Shown in pieces: positions 45,325 through 54,363 of a stretch of 64,000 nucleotides of DNA (position 1 is its first letter; each line of letters begins with the position of its first letter). The stretch is from the NCBI RefSeq assembly GCF_000236805.1, contig NZ_AGFX01000038.1:124001-188000 (forward strand), written 5' to 3'. Position numbers and translations under genes: made by a program. Source of the DNA: Paenibacillus peoriae KCTC 3763 (lineage in GTDB: Bacteria > Bacillota > Bacilli > Paenibacillales > Paenibacillaceae). The notes under the pieces are model-generated. The model searched no databases, was not told the DNA's origin, and was given only the letters and a program-made list of their open reading frames with translations.

Positions 45325-46326
45325 TCAATCCTTGTTAGAGTGAATTTTTGGCAATTGAACTACATACTCTGCATTCTCAATCCACGTTCCCGTCACAAAA
45401 TCACGTCCCTTAACGACAACTCGATCCTGATACACGTCGACATGCAGACCCTGGCTACCCTCAAGATGCTCATCCTGATCCGTCCATAGGTAACCTACGG
45501 AAGCGGCATTAAACATCGTTGGCATCTGATCGCCACCATCGTACATCGTACGCTTCGCCTCCAGTTGCCAGTGGGTATGCCCTGAGAACAGGAACACTTG
45601 CGGATAATGACTCAGGACGGCCTTTAATTCTGCATCCTGATTCACTCCATACCAGCCTTGCTCCTTCATCGAACCTGCTACTGTATCTAGCAGCGGTTGA
45701 TGCAGAAATACAAAGATCGGCCGATCAGGGGATGCATCTTCGGACAGCTTTGTTTCCAACCATTCCAGTTGTTCAGCAGACATATCACAATTTTTGGGAT
45801 CAGGCTGCTCTGTCCCCAAAAAAATATAATGATAACCGTTAATCCAGTGATCATGATACGATCCTTTCATGCCTGTGGCTGCTGCAAATTTGTTCAATCG
45901 CTTCTCCCATAACCGGGAAGCTAAAATAGATTCCTCAGTGCTGCCAGGTTCCCCTTTAGCCGTAGCCGCCTGATGCTCCAGAGCCCACTCTACTTCAGCT
46001 TCGGTCATTGTGGTCAAATCCAATGGCGGATCTTGCCATAGGGTAGTCCCAATATCGTGATTGCCTACGGTATATCGTATCTCGGGCAAAGATTCTTGAT
46101 AAACACTCAGTATTCGGTGCAACTGCCTGTATTCCTCCGGTAGCCCGCGATCCGTCAAATCGCCCACATGCATAATCCCGCTGCTGCCACTGCTATATGT
46201 GGTAATATCCTCCAGTGCTTTCTCCAGATGACGGTTGTGGATATGATCTGCACGCTCAGTAACATGCGTATCGGTAATGACCTGAAAGCAGGCAAGCGGT
46301 TGTTCAGGTTTAATTGTATTTCCCAT
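45325..46326 (-). CDS. Calcineurin-like metallophosphoesterase
   Basis: The product is a 333-residue phosphoesterase with a two-metal site. All class motifs are present: DTHVTE, GDLTDRG, GNHDIG, an FLHQP block and GHTHWQ. It has no signal peptide. The build resembles the cyclic-nucleotide and glycerophosphodiester phosphodiesterase group (GpdQ-like). ATG 46326 is taken; a TTG one codon upstream is equally well spaced from GGAG. It is the last gene of a minus-strand cluster with the SMR transporter and HAD phosphatase, downstream of a UgpB-like importer, which suits a role on imported phosphodiesters. Confidence 0.87.
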   Translation of the reverse strand: MGNTIKPEQPLACFQVITDTHVTERADHIHNRHLEKALEDITTYSSGSSGIMHVGDLTDRGLPEEYRQLHRILSVYQESLPEIRYTVGNHDIGTTLWQDPPLDLTTMTEAEVEWALEHQAATAKGEPGSTEESILASRLWEKRLNKFAAATGMKGSYHDHWINGYHYIFLGTEQPDPKNCDMSAEQLEWLETKLSEDASPDRPIFVFLHQPLLDTVAGSMKEQGWYGVNQDAELKAVLSHYPQVFLFSGHTHWQLEAKRTMYDGGDQMPTMFNAASVGYLWTDQDEHLEGSQGLHVDVYQDRVVVKGRDFVTGTWIENAEYVVQLPKIHSNKD

Positions 46327-46332
46327 CAAAAA

Positions 46333-46662
46333 TCAACTCCATTTCAGTCCAATAATACCGATCAGGATGAAACCCATCCAGACGAGCGATATCGCCTTCA
46401 TAGTCTCTCCGAAAAAGAAATGGCCTGCGAGAGTAATCAGCGTAATTCCTACCCCTGACCAGATTGCATAAGCGACACCAAGAGGCATATATTTCACCGC
46501 AAAATTCAGCAGGGTAAAACTCGCTCCGTAACAGACAAACATGAGGATAGAGGGCCACAACCAAGCAAAACCATTTGATACTTTCATTAAAATGGTGCCG
46601 CTCAGCTCCAATCCAATCGCCAGCGCAAGCAGAACCCATCCTACATAAGAATGACTCGTCAT
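46333..46662 (-). CDS. SMR-family small multidrug/quaternary-amine transporter
   Basis: The product has 109 residues and four helices. The essential Glu19 is in LAIGLELSGTILMKVS, and MPLGVAYAIWSGVGITL is the EmrE-type helix 3 signature, which points to quaternary ammonium substrates more than guanidinium. The gene begins four bases inside the end of the HAD gene. Pairing of two such proteins is common but no second one is present, so it should be a homodimer. In this operon it could carry choline- or betaine-like compounds. Confidence 0.88.
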   Translation of the reverse strand: MTSHSYVGWVLLALAIGLELSGTILMKVSNGFAWLWPSILMFVCYGASFTLLNFAVKYMPLGVAYAIWSGVGITLITLAGHFFFGETMKAISLVWMGFILIGIIGLKWS

Positions 46663-47426
46663 CGGCTCACCCCGACTTCCAGCAGTTCATGGAACGAACA
46701 CACCGTAAGATCGGCAAGTTGTATATGTTCAGGGCTTCCGACGGCGACCTTCCAAGCCGCTCCCGCTGAGCGCGCCATCTCCATATCGCCATCTGTATCT
46801 CCGATAACCATAGATCGTGCAACTGGAACACCGAGACGCTCACAAGCCAGCAGGAGCATATCAGGAAACGGCTTTCCCCGTTTAACCTGATCCGTACCCA
46901 CAACCACCGTAAAAAAAGATTCAATCCCCATCCATTCCAGATGACGTAGCGCACTATCCGTCTCATCGGCCGTCACAACCCCCATCTTCATTCCCTGGTT
47001 GCGGCATAGCTCAAGAAACCTACGTACTCCGGGCAGCGGCCGAACAGGACGTTCCTTGCTTAGTGCATATTCTGCTTGTAAAAAACATTCATTTACGTTG
47101 ACTTTGGCTTCAGCCCAGCTCAAGCCTGCACGATACCCATGCCATGTCAGCACCGCACGAACCTCTTCCATGGTCCCCATGGCGAGTGGTCCCCGGACAT
47201 CATAGCCTGTCATTCCACCTTGCTCATCATGGAACGTTCCCCATATATGAGGGATTTCATCTTTAGCGAATTGCAGCCCACGAGCAACAAGCCGCTCCCT
47301 AAAGTTCTCCATCACACAAACCGTCCAGAAACCCCACATGGCAGTAAAATCAAGCAAGGTCCCATCCTTGTCAAACAGAATGGCCTCTATTGGGGTAGAC
47401 AGGCTCCCAAAGTTTAATTCAGGCAT
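46659..47426 (-). CDS. HAD-superfamily phosphatase
   Basis: The product is a 255-residue cytosolic phosphatase. Motif I is FDKDGTLLDF (nucleophile Asp19), motif II lies at VVTADETD, and motifs III and IV are KRGKPFPDM and VIGDTDGDMEMA. The helical cap is of the phosphoglycolate-phosphatase type. ATG 47426 follows AAGGAGTG. It overlaps the SMR gene by four bases. In this setting a small phosphoester such as glycerol-3-phosphate is a possible substrate, which is inference only. Confidence 0.88.
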   Translation of the reverse strand: MPELNFGSLSTPIEAILFDKDGTLLDFTAMWGFWTVCVMENFRERLVARGLQFAKDEIPHIWGTFHDEQGGMTGYDVRGPLAMGTMEEVRAVLTWHGYRAGLSWAEAKVNVNECFLQAEYALSKERPVRPLPGVRRFLELCRNQGMKMGVVTADETDSALRHLEWMGIESFFTVVVGTDQVKRGKPFPDMLLLACERLGVPVARSMVIGDTDGDMEMARSAGAAWKVAVGSPEHIQLADLTVCSFHELLEVGVSR

Positions 47427-47462
47427 ATTTCACACTCCTTGTCTGCTGTCGTACTGGATCAG

Positions 47463-47487
47463 AAAAGCGGTACATGTCTGCACCGCT
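47463..47487 (-). terminator. Weak intra-cluster terminator or attenuator
   Basis: AGCGGT/ACCGCT stem with a 10-base loop and four T on the minus strand, in the gap between the binding-protein gene and the HAD gene. It would lower, not stop, transcription into the three downstream genes. Confidence 0.45.
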
Positions 47488-47501
47488 CTCCCGGGGTGAT
47501 C

Positions 47502-48875
47502 TTATTTTATGCGATCCAGTTCCTTCTGGGCCTTCTCCTTTGCTTCCTTCAGAGCCTGCTCAGCAGGAACTTTATTAATCTGTACTTGATCAGCCGCATC
47601 CTTCAGTGCATCGTTGATCTTGCCTCCGGTCGGATCCTGGAACGGAGCAGAAGCATGAGAAGCCTGCTGAAGCGGAATTTTGATCTGCGGGTTCTTCTCA
47701 CTGAATTTTTTGAAATCAGGGTCTTCCTGGGCAGACTCACGAACCGCAATATAACCAGTGTTCATGGACCAGGAAGCCGTATTCGATGTTTTGGAGAAAT
47801 ATGTTAACCACTTATACGCTGCCTTTTGCTGTTCCGGACTTGCTTCAGCGGGGATACCTGCCATTATTGCACTTGCTACAGGTTTGCCTTGACCTATGCC
47901 CTTCCAGCCCGGCTGTTCCATGGCTGCCACGACATTAAAGTCCAGGTCGCCCTGATCACCACTGGAACCGGTGTAACCTGCTGCCTTATTTTTCATGACA
48001 TCATCAATCGTTTTGTACCAGTACTCCCAGCCTTGACCACCAGAGTGGATACCCATGATCTTGTCCTCATGAATCCATTTGCTGAACAGATCCCAGGTCT
48101 CAATCCATTCGGGTGAATCAATCATCACCGTCTTGCCGTCATCACTCAGAATTTTCCCGCCCTTGCTAAGCACGGCGTCGACCATGTTATCGCTGCCCCA
48201 CATCGGCTCCCAGCCATAGAAGGTTGTCTGGTCATTCTCACGCTTGCTCATCTTCGCTGCTGCATCAGCCAGGGCTTCCCAAGTCGTCAGACTGGCTGGA
48301 TCAATACCATGTTGCTTCAGCGCGTCCTTGCGGTAATACATGAGCTGCGTCGTTCCGTACATTGGCAAGAAATATTGCTTCCCATCTACCTGCCCCTGTT
48401 TCAGGAAGGTCTGAATAAAATCCTCTTTGTCGAAGCTTTGATCGGCTGCGATCATCTCATCCATTGGAGCATAATAGCCTTTGCGAGCCCATTCGATATT
48501 AGAGCTCAGTACAGCCGCAGGTACCTTTTTGGATGCAATAGCTGCCTGCAGCTTCTTTTCCGTCTCGGTGTAATCAGCTTGTACAATTCCTTTGACAATG
48601 ACTTCGCTCTGGGATTTATTGAAAGCGTCGATTCTTTTCTTCATGTTATCTCCCAGTTTTCCGCCCAGACCATACCAGAACTCAATCTCGACTGGACCCT
48701 TCGATGCGGAATCAGCTCCACTCGCAGCCGAACCTGAATGGGTTGGACCGCCAACGGTTGAAGGACCACACGCTGTAATTAAGGCAAAACTTGCAGCCAG
48801 TACCAGTGACATGCCGCCTCTCCATCCGAGCTTTATTTTTTCCTTCCATTTCATACGTGCTTGACCTAACTCCAT
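47502..48875 (-). CDS. UgpB-like ABC substrate-binding lipoprotein
   Basis: The product has 457 residues. The lipoprotein signal has lipobox ITAC (Cys36) and a Ser/Gly-rich tether. The body aligns by eye with UgpB, the glycerol-3-phosphate and glycerophosphodiester binder: IEFWYGLGGKLGDNM near the start, LMYYRKDALKQHGIDP and TTWEALADAAAKM in the middle. A longer frame to 49028 is rejected because AGGAGG precedes ATG 48875 at seven bases. The two permeases come first on the transcript. Glycerophosphodiesters are a real option beside plain sugars. Confidence 0.87.
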   Translation of the reverse strand: MELGQARMKWKEKIKLGWRGGMSLVLAASFALITACGPSTVGGPTHSGSAASGADSASKGPVEIEFWYGLGGKLGDNMKKRIDAFNKSQSEVIVKGIVQADYTETEKKLQAAIASKKVPAAVLSSNIEWARKGYYAPMDEMIAADQSFDKEDFIQTFLKQGQVDGKQYFLPMYGTTQLMYYRKDALKQHGIDPASLTTWEALADAAAKMSKRENDQTTFYGWEPMWGSDNMVDAVLSKGGKILSDDGKTVMIDSPEWIETWDLFSKWIHEDKIMGIHSGGQGWEYWYKTIDDVMKNKAAGYTGSSGDQGDLDFNVVAAMEQPGWKGIGQGKPVASAIMAGIPAEASPEQQKAAYKWLTYFSKTSNTASWSMNTGYIAVRESAQEDPDFKKFSEKNPQIKIPLQQASHASAPFQDPTGGKINDALKDAADQVQINKVPAEQALKEAKEKAQKELDRIK

Positions 48876-48907
48876 TGTGATTCCTCCTATATGATGTGTT
48901 GTAAAAA

Positions 48908-49747
48908 TCAATTTTTGTTTACGCCAGCAGTAATGTTCACACTCTGCATGATCGTTTTCTGAGTAAACATGAATATAATAAGCAGCGGTGCGATGGTGAA
49001 TGCACTGGCAGCCATAATCTGCGGCCATGCCAATCCATAGGCCCCCCCTTCAACAAAAAAGCTGCGCAGACCGGCTGATACTAATTGCAGATTCGGATCC
49101 TTGGTAATGAGCATCGGCCAGAAATAGTTGTTGTACTGTTCGATGAATGTAATCAATACCATCACGGCAAAGGTCGAGCGAACCAGCGGCGCTATAATGG
49201 TCCACAAAATACGGAAGTGAGAAGCTCCATCCAACTGTCCAGCTTCCACCAGTTCGTGAGACACCTGCAGGAAGGCCTGCCGGATCAGGAAAATGGAGAA
49301 AACACTGACACAGTTGGTTACGATCAATCCCGTATAGGAATCCAGCAGTTTAAGCTCGCTGAGAACCAGATAGCTGGGCAGATAGACGGCTGTACTCGGA
49401 ATCATGTAGCCTACCAGAATCAGTCCAGTGAGTACACCTTTCATGCGAAAACGCATATGGGTGAGTGCATAGGCCATCATGCTGGAATTAACAATCTGCA
49501 ATAGACAGATCGCCGCTGCTACAAACGTACTGTTCAGCATGTAGCGAGCAAATGGGGCAGAATTCCATGCATCCATATAATTGCTCCAGCGGAACACTTC
49601 TGGCCAGAACGTTGGCGGGAACTGCCATATCTCGTCATTGGTCTTGAAACCGCTGATGGCCATCCAATAGAAAGGAAATGCCATAGTCAGACTGATCATG
49701 CCAAGCAGCAGGTAACGGATGACTTTACTTAGAACTGTCATATTCAT
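48908..49747 (-). CDS. ABC permease, UgpE/MalG class
   Basis: The product has 279 residues and six helices, with EAA loop VEAGQLDGASHFRILWTIIAP and the phrase EQYNNYFWPMLITKDPNLQ, both of the UgpE/MalG type. A longer frame reaches 49804, but ATG 49747 overlaps the upstream permease stop by one base (TGATG), as expected for coupled genes. No ATPase is present in the operon. Confidence 0.9.
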   Translation of the reverse strand: MNMTVLSKVIRYLLLGMISLTMAFPFYWMAISGFKTNDEIWQFPPTFWPEVFRWSNYMDAWNSAPFARYMLNSTFVAAAICLLQIVNSSMMAYALTHMRFRMKGVLTGLILVGYMIPSTAVYLPSYLVLSELKLLDSYTGLIVTNCVSVFSIFLIRQAFLQVSHELVEAGQLDGASHFRILWTIIAPLVRSTFAVMVLITFIEQYNNYFWPMLITKDPNLQLVSAGLRSFFVEGGAYGLAWPQIMAASAFTIAPLLIIFMFTQKTIMQSVNITAGVNKN

Positions 49748-50622
49748 CAATAGTGCACCAGGCGTCGGCCAAGCAGGAAGGATATCCCTGATAGCAATAC
49801 GCAAATCAGAATAATAACGACGGCAATGCTAGAAGCTTCGCCTACATTGAATGATTCAAACGCAGACTGATAATACATGTAAAGCAGTGTCCTTGTTGCC
49901 CCAGCCGGCCCCCCCTGTGTCATCACATTAATCTGGTCGTAGGCCTGAAGCGACTGAATCGTGAGGATGATGGACAGAAAGAACGTTGTTGGCGAAATCA
50001 ACGGCAAGGTGATACTCCTGAATTTGTCCCAGCTGCCTGCCCCGTCGATCGACGCCGCTTCCAGCAAATCGGATGGCAGGTTACGCAATGCTACCAGGTA
50101 AAATACCATCGACCAACCAATCGATTTCCACAGCGTGACGATCAGGACAGCTACAAGTGCCCAATTCGGATCTTGAAGCCAGCCAATCGGGGAAATTCCG
50201 AGCCAGCCGAGCAAAAGATTCGCGAGGCCTACCCGGGGCTCGAAAATCCATGACCATGCAATGGAGACGGCTACGGTTGGCGTGACCCAGGGTGAGAACA
50301 GCAATGTCCGAAATAGACCAGACGATTTCATATTTCTGTTCATTAAAAGGGCCAGCGCCAGCCCACCAACAATCGTTGGCACAACACTCCCAAAGCCAAA
50401 AAACAGAGTCACTTTCAGAGACCGATAAAATTCAGAATTCGTTAACAGATAGCTGTAATTATCCAAACCAACAAACAGTTTTTCCGGACTCATAAAATCC
50501 CAATCTGTAAAACTCAGATAAACAATGTATCCCAATGGTCCCAGCCAAAATACCAGCAATGGGATCAGAGCAGGTAGGGTGAAAAGAATCGCTTCTGTCT
50601 CCCTCCGTAGTCTCACACGCAC
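49747..50622 (-). CDS. ABC permease, UgpA/MalF class
   Basis: The product is a 291-residue channel subunit with six helices, EAA loop LEAASIDGAGSWDKFRSITLP and a GGPAGATRTLLYMYYQSAF block. An upstream GTG at 50631 touches the AGGGAG site, so GTG 50622, nine bases away, is the likely start. It is the first gene of the importer operon. The divergent GbsR-type regulator gene starts 200 bp away, so the gap holds both promoters. Confidence 0.9.
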   Translation of the reverse strand: MRVRLRRETEAILFTLPALIPLLVFWLGPLGYIVYLSFTDWDFMSPEKLFVGLDNYSYLLTNSEFYRSLKVTLFFGFGSVVPTIVGGLALALLMNRNMKSSGLFRTLLFSPWVTPTVAVSIAWSWIFEPRVGLANLLLGWLGISPIGWLQDPNWALVAVLIVTLWKSIGWSMVFYLVALRNLPSDLLEAASIDGAGSWDKFRSITLPLISPTTFFLSIILTIQSLQAYDQINVMTQGGPAGATRTLLYMYYQSAFESFNVGEASSIAVVIILICVLLSGISFLLGRRLVHY

Positions 50623-50821
50623 TTTGCACACTCCCTACAGTTCAAGTTTTGTTTTACATTGATGCGAAAACACTTCAAAACATTCTTTTTTTCTCTTATG
50701 TACAAAAATAATTGTACAATGCATTTGATAAATTAAACTCCTGGTTATGTTAAAATAACGGGAGCCATGTAAAATATGAAGTATTAAAAGGAAACCCCAT
50801 CCTTATAGTAGAGGTGAGATT

Positions 50822-51400
50822 GTGGGTGAAGAGGTTATGGAGGATCAGAATCAATTAGCGTTGCCTTGCCGGAGTGAATTGAGGGAGAAAGTTATTGATG
50901 CAATTGCCAATACGATGGATTTGTACGGGGTCAATCATTCATTTGGTCAGTTGTATGGCATCATGTATTTCGAAGATAGGCCTATGACGCTAGAAGAGAT
51001 GAAAACGTCTATGAACATGAGCAAGAGTAATATGAGTTACGCTGTACGTTCTCTTACCGAATCGCAAATGATATATAAATTGGAGGAAAAGCAGGAACGA
51101 AAGGACCTTTATTGGGCGGAGACCGACTTTTTTCGCACCTTTCAGAACTTCTTCGGAGCTAAGCTGCAAAGGGAAATTGACGTGATGGAGGAAAGTCTTC
51201 AAGAAGCGATTCCAGGACTATCCAAAATCATTCTGGCAGAAGCAACCCTGCCTGAAGAGAGGGAGAACGCTTTGCAGGACCTGCATAAGCTCCAGCACGC
51301 AGAGCGGTACTACATGTGGTTGCAGGAATTCGTAGACCAGTTGCGGGATGGTGCATTTTACAAAAATGCTGTTGGACTAAAAAGCAGACACGGAGAATAG
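50822..51400 (+). CDS. GbsR-type winged-helix regulator
   Basis: The product is a 192-residue MarR-fold repressor of the GbsR/OpcR group, whose known members control choline and glycine betaine genes. HTH: MTLEEMKTSMNMSKSNMSYAVRSL, followed by the wing EEKQERKDLYWAE. The N-terminal FGQLYGIMYFEDRPM block is typical of the group. Start GTG 50822 lies behind AGAGGTGAG. It is divergent from the UgpB-like importer operon and is its likely regulator, which hints that choline or a related amine is involved. Confidence 0.85.
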   Translation: MGEEVMEDQNQLALPCRSELREKVIDAIANTMDLYGVNHSFGQLYGIMYFEDRPMTLEEMKTSMNMSKSNMSYAVRSLTESQMIYKLEEKQERKDLYWAETDFFRTFQNFFGAKLQREIDVMEESLQEAIPGLSKIILAEATLPEERENALQDLHKLQHAERYYMWLQEFVDQLRDGAFYKNAVGLKSRHGE

Positions 51401-51405
51401 GAAGC

Positions 51406-51456
51406 AAAAAGAGTGAGCTTCGGGGCCAATCTAAACCTCGAAACTCACTCTTTTCT
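51406..51456. terminator. Bidirectional terminator
   Basis: AAAAAGAGTGAG pairs with CTCACTCTTTT around a 26-base loop, between the convergent GbsR-type and YdjI-like genes, with T-runs on both strands. Confidence 0.8.
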
Positions 51457-51499
51457 TCACGATAAATGATCCATTGCTTTTTGAGACTAACCACAAGGG

Positions 51500-52492
51500 C
51501 TACACGCTCAATTTCTGCCCACAATTCGGACAGAAGTTAGCTCCTTCGTTTTTTGTACCGCAATTTGGGCAAAAATTAGGCTTTTTATGATCGCCAGAAG
51601 GAGTGGGGACTTCAGATACAGGCCCAGTCTCAGCCGGAGGCTGCTGGCTTGGGTTCACATTTTTCATCATTTCATTCGCTATATTCATCCCCATCATCAT
51701 ACTCGCCATATCCGAAGCTGCTCCGCCGCCTTTTATGTTGCCAGATGCAATTCCATCCGTCATCGTCACCTGTTGATATTTTTGCAGATTACCGATCATT
51801 TCATGAGAAGCTGTCTTCGTAATCATATCCTGGATTTCTTGCGGATAGTTGAAGCTCATCACATGGAAACCGGTAATTGTCATGCCGTTGTCCATCACTT
51901 GCATGTCCAGGTCTTCTTGAATCCCCTTCGATATATCAGAAGCATTCGCCTGCAGGTTAAACATGTCCTTCCCTTCTCTGCTGATCCACTTCATTAACAG
52001 CTGATCCAGCACAGAAGTAATCCGAATCTTCACATCCTCAACCAGATAGCTCTCTTTTACCCCGGCGATCTTATCGATGAGCGTGACATAATCGTTCACT
52101 TTAAAGTTAAATGTGCCATTGGCACGAATAGGTATACCGCCCGGAAGCTGGGGAGTCGGGATCAGCACTGGATTCTGCGTCCCCCATTTGACGGTGAACT
52201 CCTTCGTATTAACGAACAAAACCTCCACCCTCATGCCGCTGTTAAAGCCAAACTTAAACCCTTTTAATGTAGACAGGAACGGGATAATGTCAGAGTCAAT
52301 GCTATACGACCCCTCATTCTCAAAAATCCCCTCAATCTTGCCGTTATTTACAAAAATCGCGTCTTGACCGGAGCGGATAACCAGCTTGCTGCCTTTTTTA
52401 ATCTCACGATTGCTCCACTTCCAAAAAATCATATCATCTCTGAATTCTTCCCACTCTACAACATTCGCAAATTGGTTTCTAAAGAACCCCAT
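51500..52492 (-). CDS. ydjI: SPFH-domain protein, YdjI-like
   Basis: The product is 330 residues with an SPFH/virion-core-like domain over about 20-230 (FWKWSNREIKKGSKLVIRSGQDAIFVNNGKI, YPQEIQDMITKTASHEM). A Met/Gly-rich stretch follows, then a C-terminal double Cys zinc ribbon (FCPNCGTKNEGANFCPNCGQKL). The full build matches B. subtilis YdjI, which helps PspA localise at the membrane. It is last in the four-gene pspA-ydjGHI order. Confidence 0.88.
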   Translation of the reverse strand: MGFFRNQFANVVEWEEFRDDMIFWKWSNREIKKGSKLVIRSGQDAIFVNNGKIEGIFENEGSYSIDSDIIPFLSTLKGFKFGFNSGMRVEVLFVNTKEFTVKWGTQNPVLIPTPQLPGGIPIRANGTFNFKVNDYVTLIDKIAGVKESYLVEDVKIRITSVLDQLLMKWISREGKDMFNLQANASDISKGIQEDLDMQVMDNGMTITGFHVMSFNYPQEIQDMITKTASHEMIGNLQKYQQVTMTDGIASGNIKGGGAASDMASMMMGMNIANEMMKNVNPSQQPPAETGPVSEVPTPSGDHKKPNFCPNCGTKNEGANFCPNCGQKLSV

Positions 52493-52511
52493 GCTGCATC
52501 CATCCCTTCAG

Positions 52512-53306
52512 TTAAAATGATCCCCTGCTGCCGCTATGCGAATGACCGCCACTGGTGGTGCCCCCACCACCGCCTGAGCTGCTGCTACTGCTGCTCTTCT
52601 CAATCTTCCGCTTCGTTGTCGTTGTGTGAAGGTACTGATCCCGATGCTCCAGAACCCCTGAAGTGCTTGCATCCTCGTAGGTCTGCCGATTTACCGTAAC
52701 CCGACCCCCGGAATTGGAAACCATCTTGCCGACGATCATGGCCGCCAATCCCAGTGCAATCGCCAAATGAAGCCAGCCTTTAAAAAATATACTGTCCGGA
52801 TTCACCCCTGGGCGGATGGCCAAATATCTGTGCGCACCCAAAATATACTTTTGAAATGCCAGTCCATAGTTGCCGTTCGTCAGATACGGGGTAATCTCAT
52901 AGCGTATTTTATCTAGTCTATCATCATCCAGGTACCGCTCTGCCTTATAAAACCCGGCTAGGTACACCTCTCTATTCCTCATATCCATCGTCAAAATGAC
53001 CGCATTCCCATGTGACCTGTCATACCCCGGTCCATGATCATCATAAAAATCCTGCGTCATTTTCTTAACATCTCTATTGTCGGGGTTATTGGTAGTAACA
53101 ATAATAATGTCCGTTTCTCTTTCGGCTCCGTACTGATTAGCCATCGTGTTCAACACGTCATACTCTTCCTGATTAAGCAGTCCTGCTTCATCATAAATCA
53201 GCGGCTTCATGTCTGTCGTAGCTGCTTCGCCCTTCATTTCCATCGGAACAGCCAGAAAAACAGCAAATAACAACGAAATGACAACAATCGCTCTCAGTCT
53301 TTTCAC
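52512..53306 (-). CDS. ydjH: TPM-domain membrane protein, YdjH-like
   Basis: The product has 264 residues: signal/anchor helix at the start, an extracytoplasmic TPM domain (about 35-160; YDEAGLLNQEEYDVLNTMANQY), a transmembrane helix near 170-190, and a low-complexity Ser/Gly/His tail. ATG 53333 is in frame, but GTG 53306 sits behind GGGAGGGG and overlaps the stop of the YdjG-like gene by one base, so it is preferred. It acts in envelope stress with PspA by analogy to B. subtilis. Confidence 0.85.
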   Translation of the reverse strand: MKRLRAIVVISLLFAVFLAVPMEMKGEAATTDMKPLIYDEAGLLNQEEYDVLNTMANQYGAERETDIIIVTTNNPDNRDVKKMTQDFYDDHGPGYDRSHGNAVILTMDMRNREVYLAGFYKAERYLDDDRLDKIRYEITPYLTNGNYGLAFQKYILGAHRYLAIRPGVNPDSIFFKGWLHLAIALGLAAMIVGKMVSNSGGRVTVNRQTYEDASTSGVLEHRDQYLHTTTTKRKIEKSSSSSSSGGGGGTTSGGHSHSGSRGSF

Positions 53307-54337
53307 TAAGATCCCCCTCCCATGATCACCCAAGTGATTAACCTCAATGAAAGGAGGGAAATGCCGAAAATACCTGCAAACCAGGCCGTCACCTTGAACT
53401 TGCTAATCGGAGGCTTACCAACTACTTTACCCGTCTGGCCGTTCATCGCAAACGTATGCTCCATTTGGTTGTAATCATAGTGTATGACCCATACCGGGAG
53501 CAGGACATAATCCGCTTGCTTTAATGTAGTATCAATTTGCTTTTCCGTATAGTTCACGGCCGTGTACTCTGACACCGTAGATTGAATATAAGAATCAATA
53601 TATTCCTTCACTTTGTCTTTCACTCGTGGGAAAAGCTCCTCTTCGTTATAACTGTACTTCTCCGCAATATAGCCCGCCAGATATGGCGTTTTAAAGGGTT
53701 TAAGCTGATCGTAAGGAAACGGCTCCAATTTATCCATCAGCTCGTCATTCATTTTCTCCGCAGCATCAATCGGAACCTTCACATAATTCAGGCGGATTTT
53801 CCGATATACATCAAAATGCTGCGTTTCCTTATACTCGTAATCCCCGCTCGTATAGGTTCGTACTTTAATCCCCTCGCCATGAGCCTCAATTTTATTATGT
53901 AAATCATATAACCAGAAGGGCACATACATCCCGGTTATCCCCTTGATCCGATCTGCTGTCATGAACCGGTTCGGCGTCAACCGGCCATTCTTGCACCATT
54001 TTTTGAAAGCATCTATGGCTTCTTCCTTGCTGATCGAAAAAGGAATCACCTGCGCCGGAGCCAACTCCCCGGTCAGTCGATCACCGAGAACTACGGCTGA
54101 ACCGCAAAAGCTGCACACCGTTGCACTCGTCTCCATTTCAGTCATAATCACTGCTCCGCAGTTATTGCAATGATACTCCTGAACCTCATTTTCTGAAAAA
54201 ATAAGATTCGTCAGAGGATCAGGTATGGATTCAATATTGTCCTCTCTCCCGCAACTATGACAGGATAACATTCCTGTCTCACCGTCAAAGACCATGCCAC
54301 TACCGCAGTTGGGACATTTGTATTCGATAACCGGCAT
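53306..54337 (-). CDS. ydjG: Zinc-ribbon membrane protein, YdjG-like
   Basis: The product has 343 residues. Two zinc-ribbon units begin it (YKCPNCGSGMVFD, CHSCGRED and YHCNNCGAVI, CSFCGSAVV). A large soluble part follows, then one or two helices near the C-terminus (VTAWFAGIFGISLLSLRLITWVI). Known homologues anchor PspA at the membrane in B. subtilis. The start ATG 54337 has an AGGTGAG site. It sits between pspA and ydjH without gaps. Confidence 0.87.
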   Translation of the reverse strand: MPVIEYKCPNCGSGMVFDGETGMLSCHSCGREDNIESIPDPLTNLIFSENEVQEYHCNNCGAVIMTEMETSATVCSFCGSAVVLGDRLTGELAPAQVIPFSISKEEAIDAFKKWCKNGRLTPNRFMTADRIKGITGMYVPFWLYDLHNKIEAHGEGIKVRTYTSGDYEYKETQHFDVYRKIRLNYVKVPIDAAEKMNDELMDKLEPFPYDQLKPFKTPYLAGYIAEKYSYNEEELFPRVKDKVKEYIDSYIQSTVSEYTAVNYTEKQIDTTLKQADYVLLPVWVIHYDYNQMEHTFAMNGQTGKVVGKPPISKFKVTAWFAGIFGISLLSLRLITWVIMGGGS

Positions 54338-54363
54338 CTGCTCACCTCTATCTGTAGAAACTG

